A DNA stretch of 40,687 bases from Paraburkholderia aspalathi (GTDB lineage Bacteria > Pseudomonadota > Gammaproteobacteria > Burkholderiales > Burkholderiaceae), in contig NZ_FPBH01000054.1 of assembly GCF_900116445.1 (NCBI RefSeq), forward strand, positions 1-40,687. The letters are read 5' to 3'. Below are positions 9,090-17,683 of this stretch, piece after piece; position 1 is the stretch's first letter, and every line of letters starts with the position of its first letter. Under the pieces are notes generated by a model, which ran no database searches, had not been told where the DNA came from, and was given only the letters and a program-made list of their open reading frames with translations. Both the position numbers and the translations under genes were made by a program.

Positions 9090-10217
9090 CTAACGAATAC
9101 TGTCCAGCGCCTTCGCAAGCCTGCCCACCGCCCCTTCAACGTCATGCAGTTTGTCCAAGCCGAATAACCCAATACGGAAGGTCTTGAAATCCGCAGGCTC
9201 GTCACATTGAAGCGGGACGCCAGCCGCGACCTGCAACCCTGCATCAGCGAACTTCTTACCGGATCGTATTCCGTCATCGTCCGTGTAACTGACGACGACG
9301 CCCGGAGCCTCAAAACCTTCGGCCGCCACGCTTTTGAATCCCTTGTCCGCGAGGAGTGAGCGAACGCGCTTGCCGAGTTCAAGCTGCTCTACTCTCACTT
9401 TATCGAAGCCGTATGCCTCGGTCTCCTTCATGACGTCACGCAACGTAGCGAGACCGTCCGTGGGCATCGTGGCGTGGTACGCGAACCCACCATTCTCGTA
9501 GGCTTCCATGATCTGCAGCCACTTGCGAAGATCACAAGCGAAACTGGTGCTGGTCGTTCCGTCGATTCTTTCGCGGGCAAGCGGGCTAAGCATGACCAGC
9601 CCGCAGCACGGTGACGCGCTCCATCCCTTTTGCGGCGCGCTGATCAGGACGTCAACGCCGCTCGCCTTCATGTCGACCCAGACCGTGCCGGAGGCAATGC
9701 AATCCAGTACAAACATGCCGTCGACGTCATGCACAGCGTCGGCCACCGCGCGCAAATAAGCGTCCGGCAGCATGATCCCGGATGCGGTTTCGACATGCGG
9801 CGCAAAGACCAGATCCGGTTTGTTTTCCCTGATCGCAGCGACCACCTCTTCGATCGGTGGCGGTGCATAGGCAGCCTGTCTCCCCTGTTCGACCGGGCGC
9901 GCTTTCAGCACGATCGATTCAGACGGAATGCTGCCCATGTCGAAAATCTGCGACCAGCGGAAACTGAACCAGCCGTTGCGGATGACAAGACACTTCTTGT
10001 TGGTGGCGAACTGCCGGGCAACGGCTTCCATGCCGAACGTCCCGCTGCCCGGCACCACAACGGCCGACTTCGCGCTGTAGACTTTCTTCAGCGAAGCGGA
10101 AATATCGCGCATGACTCCTTGAAAGAGCTGCGACATATGATTGATTGATCGGTCGGTGTACACGACTGAATACTCGAGCAGTCCCTCGCGGTCGACATCG
10201 GGAAGTAAGCCTGGCAC
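9090..10217 (-). CDS. class V aminotransferase (alanine-glyoxylate type)
   Basis: A 375-residue PLP enzyme of the class V aminotransferase family. The Schiff-base lysine is Lys197 in SAPQKGW, the phosphate-binding loop is GSGTFGMEA near residues 57-65, and HVETASGIM near 141-149 precedes the cofactor aspartate region (LDCIASG). These features are those of alanine-glyoxylate or serine-pyruvate aminotransferases and of related 2-aminoethylphosphonate transaminases. Length fits the family. Substrate cannot be set from sequence. The gene appears monocistronic on the minus strand, with a 337-base gene-free stretch upstream. Confidence 0.88.
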   Translation of the reverse strand: MPGLLPDVDREGLLEYSVVYTDRSINHMSQLFQGVMRDISASLKKVYSAKSAVVVPGSGTFGMEAVARQFATNKKCLVIRNGWFSFRWSQIFDMGSIPSESIVLKARPVEQGRQAAYAPPPIEEVVAAIRENKPDLVFAPHVETASGIMLPDAYLRAVADAVHDVDGMFVLDCIASGTVWVDMKASGVDVLISAPQKGWSASPCCGLVMLSPLARERIDGTTSTSFACDLRKWLQIMEAYENGGFAYHATMPTDGLATLRDVMKETEAYGFDKVRVEQLELGKRVRSLLADKGFKSVAAEGFEAPGVVVSYTDDDGIRSGKKFADAGLQVAAGVPLQCDEPADFKTFRIGLFGLDKLHDVEGAVGRLAKALDSIR

Positions 10218-10554
10218 GTTTGTCTCCGGTTATTAGACGAATATAAGGATCGCAAACACATTCTAACGAAAGCCGCCTGTAACGGTATCGGTCGAGACGC
10301 CCCGCCTTACCTATCCAGCAAGTTTCGGCATGAACCAGCCGTCGAGTCACGCCGGTGGGGAATGCTCCAGTGGCGACAATCGGTACGATTATGGACCTTC
10401 GCAGGAATCGCCCTGATGGGCGAGCGGAGTCACGGCAGTGCCATCGCCCGTGTGCGGCATGCGCATGTTGCCGCCATCATGGAAACGGGACGCCTGTCAC
10501 GGCCCGTTGCATACGTGAGTCAGCGCACGCAGCGGCTCATGTGAGTGAGTGCGC
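10218..10554. other. gene-free stretch upstream of the aminotransferase
   Basis: 337 bases between two minus-strand genes. It must contain the aminotransferase promoter. Short plus-strand frames run through it (for example a 60-codon frame from 10362), but they have no clear ribosome binding site and no recognisable protein pattern. I see no hairpin with a T run and no repeat. Confidence 0.4.
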
Positions 10555-11763
10555 CTACTCCCATCCCTGATATCCCGCAGGCTGCGCCGGATTGCCGTAA
10601 CCGGCAGGGTACGGCCGACGCTGCTCCGGCGGCGTGTACATCTCGTTGTATGCCGGATAGGCAGGCGGGCGGCCCACTATGATGACCTGCTGCGCCGCTT
10701 GAGTGGGCGGCCGAGGCACATAGGCGGACTGCGCGTCAGCCGTTTGGTATCGCGCGGGCGGATACGGAGCTGGCGCGTATTGGTTAGCCTGAACAGTTCG
10801 AGCCGGCGGCGCGTAGTCCCGCCTCGCGTACCCACCTGCCGCCTGAGACTCTGCTGACGTCTGGTTATAGGCCGGCGCCGCTGCGTATTGCTGCGGCTGC
10901 TGATTCTGATATTGCCGGGCTTGCCGGTTGTAAGCCGCTTGAGTTCCCTGCTCCGCCGCGTATTGCGGCTCCTCATCGGCGGCCTGCCGATACTGCGGTA
11001 CCGCCCGCTGAGCGTTCTGCACATCGCGCCTCTGCGTCACCTGCGCGTCGTCATCATGCGGCAATGCCGTCACGGCTTGCGTCGGAATCAGTATGGGAGG
11101 CTGGGACTCGGGACCAAACAGCTTCGGCGACGTGGTCCGAGTAGAAACCTGCTTCAGCGGCACGGGCTGCATTTCAGCCCGCTTAGGCGGCGTAACCCGC
11201 AGTGAAGCCTGTTTCATCGACGCGACCGCGACCGGTGCAGTGACCCGCTTCGGCGGCGCAGACGCGACTTGCACGGGGGCATGCTTCAGCGGCGCAGGAC
11301 TGGCCTGCACGACGACCTGCCTCACCGGCGTGGCTCGCGCAGCAGCATTCCGCTTCGGCAATGTGACCGACGCGGATACCTGCCTCGGCGGCGCGGCTTG
11401 CGCTACGACCCGCCTTGGGGGTGCAACACGCTCGGCAACCGGCTTCGGCGATGCGGGTATGGCCGGCGCAGCAGGCTGCTTTTGCCGGTGCTTCACCTCG
11501 TCGCCCAACGTCGCATAGGATTTCGAGTCTTCCCTGGCGCGCGCGTTATAGCCGATGAAATACGCATAGCGCAGGTCTGCCAGGCGCGCCTGAATGTCGG
11601 CATCAGTGGAGACGCGTTTCTCGCCGGGGTCGAGAGATGCGTCGACGGTGGAGTCTTCGAAGGCCGAGGGTGCAGCATCAGCGGCACGGGCGGATTCGGG
11701 ATGCAGCGCGCCCACAGAAGACACAAGCGCAGCGGCTACCGCGACGAGCACTTTTTTTTCCAT
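10555..11763 (-). CDS. exported Pro/Ala/Gln-rich repetitive protein
   Basis: A 402-residue protein with a Sec signal peptide (hydrophobic core VAVAAALVSSVGAL, cleavage near SARAADA, residue 29). After a short ordered part (about 40-90, ADIQARLADLRYAYFIGYNA), residues about 100-210 are a degenerate repeat of 10-12 residues around a basic core of the type PPKRV, PVRQV or PLKQV. The C-terminal 180 residues are low-complexity, rich in Gln, Tyr, Pro and Ala. It should be a periplasmic or surface-exposed, largely disordered, basic protein. The Pro/Lys-Arg repeat suggests binding to a polyanion or cell wall, but this is inference. No family recognised. No partner gene is adjacent. Confidence 0.75.
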   Translation of the reverse strand: MEKKVLVAVAAALVSSVGALHPESARAADAAPSAFEDSTVDASLDPGEKRVSTDADIQARLADLRYAYFIGYNARAREDSKSYATLGDEVKHRQKQPAAPAIPASPKPVAERVAPPRRVVAQAAPPRQVSASVTLPKRNAAARATPVRQVVVQASPAPLKHAPVQVASAPPKRVTAPVAVASMKQASLRVTPPKRAEMQPVPLKQVSTRTTSPKLFGPESQPPILIPTQAVTALPHDDDAQVTQRRDVQNAQRAVPQYRQAADEEPQYAAEQGTQAAYNRQARQYQNQQPQQYAAAPAYNQTSAESQAAGGYARRDYAPPARTVQANQYAPAPYPPARYQTADAQSAYVPRPPTQAAQQVIIVGRPPAYPAYNEMYTPPEQRRPYPAGYGNPAQPAGYQGWE

Positions 11764-12358
11764 ACTTTCACCTCGGAATTCCGTGCGACAGACCGCGTGG
11801 GATTCTCCAATCTCCGGACCGGAGCTTCACCCGCGCTTACGGGATATCGACTATTTTTAGCACGCCCTTAAGGGCCTAGGGTAGTGCTTCCGGGTATAAC
11901 CCAGGCGAAAGCCTATATGCCGAACAACCATAGCAATACTGACGTTGTCGGTTCGGAAATTCTTGCCTGCTTCGACGGCCATGGAACCGACGAGGATGTC
12001 ATCGCTGGCGGCCATGAACACTCACGATGCGTCTTTTATTCGCCCGGTGCTGGCTGCCCTCCTACTTTGGCGGCTAATTGCTTCGGTAGACTGACGCAAA
12101 TCCTTTCACCTCGCGCAATCCACACTGTCTATCGCGCGCTTACCCTTGGTTCAAATCGCTCGAAGATGCCAACTGCAAAATCGAGGCTCGATACGAATTC
12201 TATGGCGAGGTGCATGTCGACTATTTGCACCGCCTTGGATGACGCTGGCCGATTTGGTCAGCCAAAGCGTCATCCAATACCGATTCCCTCCATTCGAAAT
12301 AGTCCTGACACTCTTCCCTTAGTACCATTAAACAGGTATGGATCTTAATCTCGCGTGC
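11764..12358. other. gene-free stretch with an inverted repeat
   Basis: 595 bases between two minus-strand genes. A plus-strand frame of 154 codons (11884-12348) crosses it, but its protein looks random and no ribosome binding site is evident. The only clear structure is the imperfect hairpin at 12237-12275, listed separately. The part next to 11764 must carry the promoter of the repetitive exported protein; the palindrome CCCTTAAGGG lies at 11864-11873. Confidence 0.4.
12237..12275. repeat. inverted repeat downstream of the esterase gene
   Basis: Arms GGATGACGCT-GGC and GCCAAAGCGTCATCC are complementary over 10 bases plus a GGC/GCC extension, around an 11-base loop. It lies 84 bases past the esterase stop. 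No T run follows on either strand, so it is either a Rho-independent terminator lacking the tail or a protein-binding dyad. Confidence 0.45.
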
Positions 12359-14086
12359 TTACTGGTATTGGCGGTTAACCGTCAGGTTTGCGTCGTTAAG
12401 TGGCTGAACAAGATCGATTTGTGCTTTCACCGGATTTGGTTGATCCACTTGCACCGTACCGGCCGCGGTAAACTCGATCTGATTGTCGAGCGCGATGCTG
12501 TACACCGGCCAGTTGGTGACGCCCGCGTCAGATGGATTTCCCGTTTTGGCAAACGCCGCCCAATACGCATTCATGCGTTGGGCGACCTGCTCGTCCTGAC
12601 TCGTGACCGCGTTGCCGTACTGTGACGCAAGGGTGTCGAAGACATACGGTACCTCGGCAGCATGCACTGCGCCGCTGACCGTGTTTTGCACTGATTGTGC
12701 AACGTACGAAAAGCGATACAAGTAGGTGGGGGCGCCTCGGGAGATGAAGTTTCGTGCAACAAAACGCGCGGGCTCGTCCATCGTAATTACACGGGAGATC
12801 TGGCTTTCGACGGCGGCGACGGTGGCCGTGCCCGTGGGATCAAATGCCGCGCTTGCTGCGGCTACATTTTGAGCGCCAAAGATCGCGTACGCCTGGTCTT
12901 TCGTCGTAATACCGGGAGTGGAAAAGCCGAGGTCGGCGTTGTTTACTCCGAGCATGAGAGGCACTTTGGCGAATTGCCCACTGTTGTATAGATTTTCGGG
13001 TTCATCGAGCACCAATTTGCCATCGACAATCGCGCCGCCCGAAAAGGTAGCGACGTTTTGCGGAGTATTCAACGTCGTAATGTCGAGTCCATTGACGACT
13101 TGATCTGCCGACAGCGCGCGCAGCGCTTGCAGCGCGTTCGTGTCGGCGCCATTGATACCGAATTCCTGAGCGAATACGGTACCCTGTTCTTCGGCGGAGG
13201 CCCCGACGGTTTTTGAGTTACGTGTAAGGGAACGCCCGTAATATTGATTTACGCGTCCATTGCCAGACTCGTTAATTGCCTTCTGGAATAATCCTGCGGC
13301 CGATGGTGATGTCAAAAGATTATGGATCGACTCACCGCCGGCCGATTCGCCGAAAAGCGTGACGTTTCCGGGGTCGCCACCAAAATTGGCGATGTTGCGC
13401 TGCACCCACTTCAACGCGGCGATTTGATCCATGTAGCCGTAATTGCCCAACACCTGGCCGGACTGCGCTGCGGCCGCGGTGAGCGCGGGATGGCCAAAGA
13501 AACCGAAGCGGCCGACACGATAATTTAAAGTGACGAGGATGACGCCTTGCTTGGCAAATTGCGTGCCGTCATATTCGGGCATGGACGTGCCGCCCACGAC
13601 GTATCCACCGCCGTAGATCCAGACCATGACCGGTAACTTGGTGTTTGACGAGGACCCGGAACTGCTGGTGGGACGCCAGATGTTGAGATACAGGCAATCT
13701 TCGGACGGCGTCGTGGCCAGCGGCGTAACCGCCGGGTCGACAGGCTGCATGCAGTCGTGAACAAATGACGTGGCCTGGAGCACGCCGTTCCAGGCCGCCA
13801 CAGGTTGAGGTGGTTGCCAGCGTAGGTTGCCGACCGGCGGAGCCGCAAAGGGGATGCCCTTGTAAGCAATGACGCCCTTGGCCGTCGCGCCCTGCACCGC
13901 GCCGGCATCAGTCATGGTGATAGTCGGCGTGGTCGACGGGCCGCTACCACCACATCCCCCCAGCATTACAGCAACACTGGACGAGACCAGGAGTGTTGGT
14001 AAGCGTTTCAATCTGGTTTGCGTCAATACCGCGTAAAATCTGAATTTTTCCAACACGTGATTTCTTGGCGTATTAGTGGATTTCAT
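12359..14086 (-). CDS. type B carboxylesterase lipoprotein
   Basis: A 575-residue alpha/beta hydrolase of the carboxylesterase type B (cholinesterase-like) family, which hydrolyses carboxylic esters. The oxyanion-hole glycines are in WIYGGGYVVGG (residues 156-166), the nucleophile is Ser248 in GESAGGES, and the family marker EDCLYLN is at 129-135. The N-terminus has a basic stretch, a hydrophobic segment and the lipobox MLGGC with Cys45, so the mature enzyme should be a lipid-anchored envelope protein. The first 30 residues before the hydrophobic core are long for a signal peptide; a downstream start is possible. Natural substrate unknown. The gene stands alone between two gene-free stretches. 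Confidence 0.9.
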   Translation of the reverse strand: MKSTNTPRNHVLEKFRFYAVLTQTRLKRLPTLLVSSSVAVMLGGCGGSGPSTTPTITMTDAGAVQGATAKGVIAYKGIPFAAPPVGNLRWQPPQPVAAWNGVLQATSFVHDCMQPVDPAVTPLATTPSEDCLYLNIWRPTSSSGSSSNTKLPVMVWIYGGGYVVGGTSMPEYDGTQFAKQGVILVTLNYRVGRFGFFGHPALTAAAAQSGQVLGNYGYMDQIAALKWVQRNIANFGGDPGNVTLFGESAGGESIHNLLTSPSAAGLFQKAINESGNGRVNQYYGRSLTRNSKTVGASAEEQGTVFAQEFGINGADTNALQALRALSADQVVNGLDITTLNTPQNVATFSGGAIVDGKLVLDEPENLYNSGQFAKVPLMLGVNNADLGFSTPGITTKDQAYAIFGAQNVAAASAAFDPTGTATVAAVESQISRVITMDEPARFVARNFISRGAPTYLYRFSYVAQSVQNTVSGAVHAAEVPYVFDTLASQYGNAVTSQDEQVAQRMNAYWAAFAKTGNPSDAGVTNWPVYSIALDNQIEFTAAGTVQVDQPNPVKAQIDLVQPLNDANLTVNRQYQ

Positions 14087-14743
14087 TATCCTGTCCAGGT
14101 GCGTGAAACATCATTTGCCCACGATGGTGCCCATGTCGTAAGGCGGGGTGCGCGGCGCCGCATGGAATCCAGTATCTGTGGGGTGATTTTGAGGGTCAAA
14201 TTCGCGACAATAATGGCGAATATGAATTCCGCTCATGCACATTGACCAAGGGCCAATATATAAATGTGGATTTAAAACTGCCCTGCTTTAGTTATGAAGT
14301 CGAGTAAATGTGATCCACCTGGACACCTAATCCATTCTTCAAATTGATCAATGCACGAAAGCGGGCATTGCGGAATGACTAGAACGGGGAAGGCGTGAAT
14401 GACCGCTGAACCGTGGAAGCCGCCGTTGAGGTCGCGCCGGGTCGAAGGACCGAATCGGGTCGGCCTGAGCCGATCGTCATCCCTCACAGTGCAGCCATGA
14501 GCCGCCTTTAACATGCGTTGTCGGTCGGACGCTTATGCGTCGGCTTGCCCCTGTAACCGATCATCCGATCGAGAGAGACAAACGCTCCTTTTTCGGCCGA
14601 AGCGGCTGCCCCGTTAGTGCAACCGGATGTCCCCTATAAAGCACGAAGCGGCCAAGGCCGTTGTCACCGCAACGGAGTGTGCGTAGTTGCTCCAGTGCAG
14701 AATGCCGGAGTGGTATCAGATGTGGTTGCTTCTGTTCGCGGCC
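14087..14743. other. gene-free stretch between esterase and hydrolase operon
   Basis: 657 bases with no supported gene. The left 180 bases should hold the esterase promoter and include an AT-rich run (TATATAAAT near 14260). A minus-strand frame of 80 codons at 14272-14514 and plus-strand frames at 14617-14872 exist, but none has a ribosome binding site or a protein-like composition. The part at about 14400-14520 has the look of a non-coding intergenic repeat, which a genome self-comparison would settle. Confidence 0.35.
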
Positions 14744-15589
14744 TCATGCTTCGGTCTCGTAAAGCAGGCCGTAGCTCCCGCCTGTTCGCTTTATTCGCGC
14801 GAAGCCGAGTTCCCCCAAATGCATACCGGCAATCAACAGTCTCTCCGAACTGACCAGGTCCAGAAGCCGTGATCGTGTGGTGACTGCCAGGGAAGGGTCT
14901 TGATCGAATGCAATCGATACGTCTGGCCGTTCAATCTGGATGTGAGGAAAATGAACAATATCTCCCCAGACAAGCAGGCTCTGATCGCGGGATTCGAGCA
15001 GATATCCAGAGTGTCCATCTGTGTGTCCCGGTAGTGGCATCGCTCTGATACCGGGAAGCACTTCCCCCTCATCGAAAGTACGGAGCTTGTCGCGGTAGCC
15101 GTCGAACACTTGGCGCGCTATCAGGAAGTTACCGCGGGCACGCTCGCTGGCACGACTTAGATTTCCGTCATCCTGCCAAAATTCGACCTCTCGATGATGG
15201 GCAACTAGCTCCGCATTCGGAAAGGTAATTTGTCCGGCCGCGTCAACTAGCCCTCCGACATGGTCGGGATGGGCGTGCGTGAGCAGGATTGTGTCGATCT
15301 CGGATAGTTCGACGCCAGCAAGCGATAAATTGGTTCTCAGGCGACCGCCCCATTGCTTGATGCCTCCAGCCCCACCGTCGATGAGAATCGTGCGGCCCGC
15401 TCCGCGTACTACATAGCAGTTGATATGCACGGCGGAAGGCTCCTTCTGCCCTGCGTCACTTTGTATTCTGGAGGCTTCGGAAGGGTCGATATTCGAGAGG
15501 AAGTCCAGACTAGCAGTGAGGTAGCCGTCGCTGATTGCGGTGATCGTGAAATCCCCGGCTCGCTGACTTGGAAAGGTAATGGTGGACAC
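14744..15589 (-). CDS. metallo-beta-lactamase-fold hydrolase
   Basis: A 281-residue MBL-fold metalloenzyme. The metal motif is THAHPDHVGG, with His105, His107, Asp109 and His110. Further ligands are His in LPGHTDGHSGY (about 189-199), Asp in VWGDIVH and His in AGMHLGELG. There is no signal peptide, so it acts in the cytoplasm. The arrangement suits the broad group of lactonases, glyoxalase II-like and N-acyl homoserine lactonase-like enzymes; the substrate cannot be assigned. It is the third gene of a tight operon with the tautomerase (21-base gap) and the 181-residue protein, opposite a LysR regulator. A role in clearing a small organic compound is likely. Confidence 0.88.
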   Translation of the reverse strand: MSTITFPSQRAGDFTITAISDGYLTASLDFLSNIDPSEASRIQSDAGQKEPSAVHINCYVVRGAGRTILIDGGAGGIKQWGGRLRTNLSLAGVELSEIDTILLTHAHPDHVGGLVDAAGQITFPNAELVAHHREVEFWQDDGNLSRASERARGNFLIARQVFDGYRDKLRTFDEGEVLPGIRAMPLPGHTDGHSGYLLESRDQSLLVWGDIVHFPHIQIERPDVSIAFDQDPSLAVTTRSRLLDLVSSERLLIAGMHLGELGFARIKRTGGSYGLLYETEA

Positions 15590-15610
15590 AATTCTTCTCC
15601 GGAAGACTTC

Positions 15611-15937
15611 CTAATTTCGGGCGTGAATGTTCGACGCGGCATAACCAAAACAACGGATGCGCGCTGTGAGACCCGTGCAGCACTCGATGGCGTCGTCCAG
15701 GGCTTCCATGAACTGGTTCATCACCGGAGGCGTGCGAAATGTCTCAAGGCGATATTGGACTTCCGCGAAGACGGGATGTCCGTGCCCTTGCCGAACGTCG
15801 ACATAGATGACATGAACGTTTTCGAGTGCCGCTTCAAGGACACCAGTACAGAGTTTGACGCAGTCGCAGGAAAGATCGGCAAGCCTCTCATCAGACGGCA
15901 TGTGCCCGGTAGGGATGTAGATAGTCACATTGGGCAT
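15611..15937 (-). CDS. tautomerase-family protein
   Basis: A 108-residue protein starting MPNVTIYIPTG. Proline directly after the initiator Met is the catalytic base in the 4-oxalocrotonate tautomerase superfamily, and the first beta strand has the expected pattern. The length suits the longer, MIF- or malonate-semialdehyde-decarboxylase-like members rather than the 60-residue enzymes. It would act on a keto-enol substrate in the cytoplasm. It sits 7 bases after the 181-residue gene and 21 before the MBL hydrolase, so the three should be co-transcribed. The superfamily call is likely; the reaction is not known. Confidence 0.7.
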   Translation of the reverse strand: MPNVTIYIPTGHMPSDERLADLSCDCVKLCTGVLEAALENVHVIYVDVRQGHGHPVFAEVQYRLETFRTPPVMNQFMEALDDAIECCTGLTARIRCFGYAASNIHARN

Positions 15938-15944
15938 CGCGGAC

Positions 15945-16490
15945 CTATTTTTCCTGTCCGGTCGAAACGGTGGAGGAGCGTGTCAGTTGTTCCGTCATCG
16001 GCGAGTAGAGGTGGACACCTTCGGGCATGCTCCCGACAAGCTGTGCGTTTTGCCGAGGCAGTTTTGCGAGCCAACGGTGTTCCGGAAACTTCTCCAGCGC
16101 AACTGCTCGCATGGCCAACGGTGTGAGGCCCATTTGGATCAGCGGTTCGGGGCCGTTTGCACAAAGCACGAGGAGTTCGTCTGCATTGACCGCCGGCGCA
16201 AGGCCAATATCGCTGTAGAGATTTCGGTGCCAGTCGGCGATGTGTTGCTGCCACCTTGCAAAATTGCCGCCGCCTTTCTGGCGATATTCCTCTCCCGTCA
16301 GGACATCGAGACCGTCGATCGTGTGGACGGCAAGGTAGGCCGGGCAACCATCGCTTAACGACTTGAAGCGCTGTGACGTGTGAAAGCCGGTAACCGAGAT
16401 AAGGGCGGGCAGTTTCTCAAGGCTGTAGAAGTCGTTCCATTCGGCTTCGCTGCTTAGATCGGCGAAGCTGCATTCCACGGTGTAGATCAT
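15945..16490 (-). CDS. unknown protein, first gene of hydrolase operon
   Basis: A 181-residue soluble protein. The first 110 residues (MIYTVECSFADLSSEAEWND and on) suggest a dimeric alpha/beta-barrel fold of the EthD or antibiotic-monooxygenase kind, with a tryptophan/histidine-rich part (WQQHIADWHRNLY) near 105. The C-terminal region, about 125-175, has no feature I recognise. It leads the operon with the tautomerase and MBL hydrolase and is divergent from the LysR gene at 16656. In such settings it could bind or transform the same small substrate. Family not certain. Confidence 0.65.
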   Translation of the reverse strand: MIYTVECSFADLSSEAEWNDFYSLEKLPALISVTGFHTSQRFKSLSDGCPAYLAVHTIDGLDVLTGEEYRQKGGGNFARWQQHIADWHRNLYSDIGLAPAVNADELLVLCANGPEPLIQMGLTPLAMRAVALEKFPEHRWLAKLPRQNAQLVGSMPEGVHLYSPMTEQLTRSSTVSTGQEK

Positions 16491-16655
16491 CAGATTATCC
16501 TTCGTGGCGCGTAAGCAGATTGCTGCAAACGATCCATGTTCATTGCGGTAACGTAATGCTAATCTGAGATTTTCGGCGTATATAACGATATAAAGTCAGC
16601 CTTCAGTGATATTTACTCAAGCTGACATTGAACGCATATCAATCGGCGAGACCCA
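16491..16655. promoter_or_regulatory. divergent promoter region, LysR gene and hydrolase operon
   Basis: 165 bases between the divergent LysR gene and the three-gene operon. It is AT-rich near 16580-16600 (GTATATAACGATATAAAG), a good place for a -10 element. LysR proteins usually bind T-N11-A sites in such a region and control the divergent operon; no single site stands out clearly enough to mark. Confidence 0.5.
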
Positions 16656-17561
16656 ATGCGACGTAAGATCCCAAGCAATTCCGCGCTCCAGGCTTTTGAG
16701 GCCGCGGCTCGACACGGCAGCTTCGCCCGCGCGGCTGAAGAACTAGCGCTGACCGAAGGCGCCGTCAGTCGTCAGATCGGTCGACTGGAAGCATTTTTGG
16801 GTGTCGCGCTGTTCGAGCGCGTTGGAAATCGGGTACGGCTTGCTCCCAACGGCACGCGATACGCTGTGCAGGTTCGCGAGATTCTGGATCGACTGGAACG
16901 GGACAGCCTATATCTGATGGGGCAGCCCATCGAAGGCGCGAGCATTGATATCGCCGCGATTCCGACCTTCGCCACCCGTTGGCTTATCCCTCGGCTGAAA
17001 CGCTTTCAAAATAAACATCCGAACATCACGGTGCATATCGCCGAACGTATGGAACCCTTCATCCTTGCGGGTAGCGGTTTTGACGCAGCAATCCATTTTG
17101 AGCATCCAGCATGGGCGGGTATGCATCTACATCGCCTGCTAGAGGAGGTGCTTGTTCCCGTCTGTAGTCCCGCGCTCCTCGCAGACGCCGATGCGAACAT
17201 GTCGCTAAACGAACTCCCACGCCTTCACAGGCGACAAAACCCGGACGCGTGGCAGGTTTATGCACAAGAGGCCGGCATCGTGCTGACGAATTCGGCGGTT
17301 GGCGCACGTTACGATCTCCATTCCATGCTGATCGAGGCGGCGCTAGCGGGCTTGGGTGTTGCATTGGTGCCGCGTCTTTACATCGGGGCAGAGCTTGAGC
17401 AAGGCCGCCTGGTAGCGCCTTGGCCGGACGGCAAAGCGATTACCAAAAACTTCTGCCTTGTTCTTCCTGAGCCAATCGAGTTAAGTGAAGCCCCACTACA
17501 GGCATTTGCGAAATGGATTCTTCACGAAGCCCGGGGCTCAGCGGCTCAAAGCAGCGTCTGA
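16656..17561 (+). CDS. LysR family regulator, GcvA-like
   Basis: A 301-residue LysR regulator. The N-terminal winged helix is residues 1-65 (SNSALQAFEAAARHGSFARA, then ELALTEGAVSRQIGRLEAFL). The C-terminal effector domain starts about residue 95 (IDIAAIPTFATRWLIPRLKR), the opening typical of the GcvA subgroup. No residue oddities are seen. It is divergent from the 181-residue/tautomerase/MBL operon, which is the likely target, in addition to autoregulation. The inducer should be a substrate or product of that pathway. The family is certain; the target is inferred from position. Confidence 0.92.
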   Translation: MRRKIPSNSALQAFEAAARHGSFARAAEELALTEGAVSRQIGRLEAFLGVALFERVGNRVRLAPNGTRYAVQVREILDRLERDSLYLMGQPIEGASIDIAAIPTFATRWLIPRLKRFQNKHPNITVHIAERMEPFILAGSGFDAAIHFEHPAWAGMHLHRLLEEVLVPVCSPALLADADANMSLNELPRLHRRQNPDAWQVYAQEAGIVLTNSAVGARYDLHSMLIEAALAGLGVALVPRLYIGAELEQGRLVAPWPDGKAITKNFCLVLPEPIELSEAPLQAFAKWILHEARGSAAQSSV

Positions 17562-17566
17562 CACTC

Positions 17567-17641
17567 ATCCCGCCTGACCTCAACGCCCTGGACGCGCAAG
17601 CACTGCGCGACTTGACGGCTGGGCTGCTGAAGCAGGTCAGC
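17567..17641 (+). pseudogene. possible IS66 TnpC 5' remnant
   Basis: A short reading frame just after the LysR stop encodes PPDLNALDAQALRDLTAGLL followed by KQV. This resembles my recollection of the N-terminal helix of IS66-family TnpC transposases in Burkholderiaceae. Only about 25 codons remain, with no ends, no tnpA/tnpB and no transposase domain. It could equally be chance. Confidence 0.3.
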
Positions 17642-17683
17642 CCGCTATACTCGCAACGCCATCAACAACTACGGATTGCTGGA

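Noticed and set aside
11884..12348. 154-codon plus-strand ORF
   Set aside because: No ribosome binding site, random-looking composition, and it spans a hairpin in an intergenic stretch.
14272..14853. Short ORFs between the esterase and the MBL hydrolase
   Set aside because: No binding sites and non-protein-like composition; treated as intergenic.
17612..17651. TTGACG and TATACT as a -35/-10 pair
   Set aside because: The spacing is 28 bases, too long for a sigma-70 promoter; only the -10-like element is mentioned.
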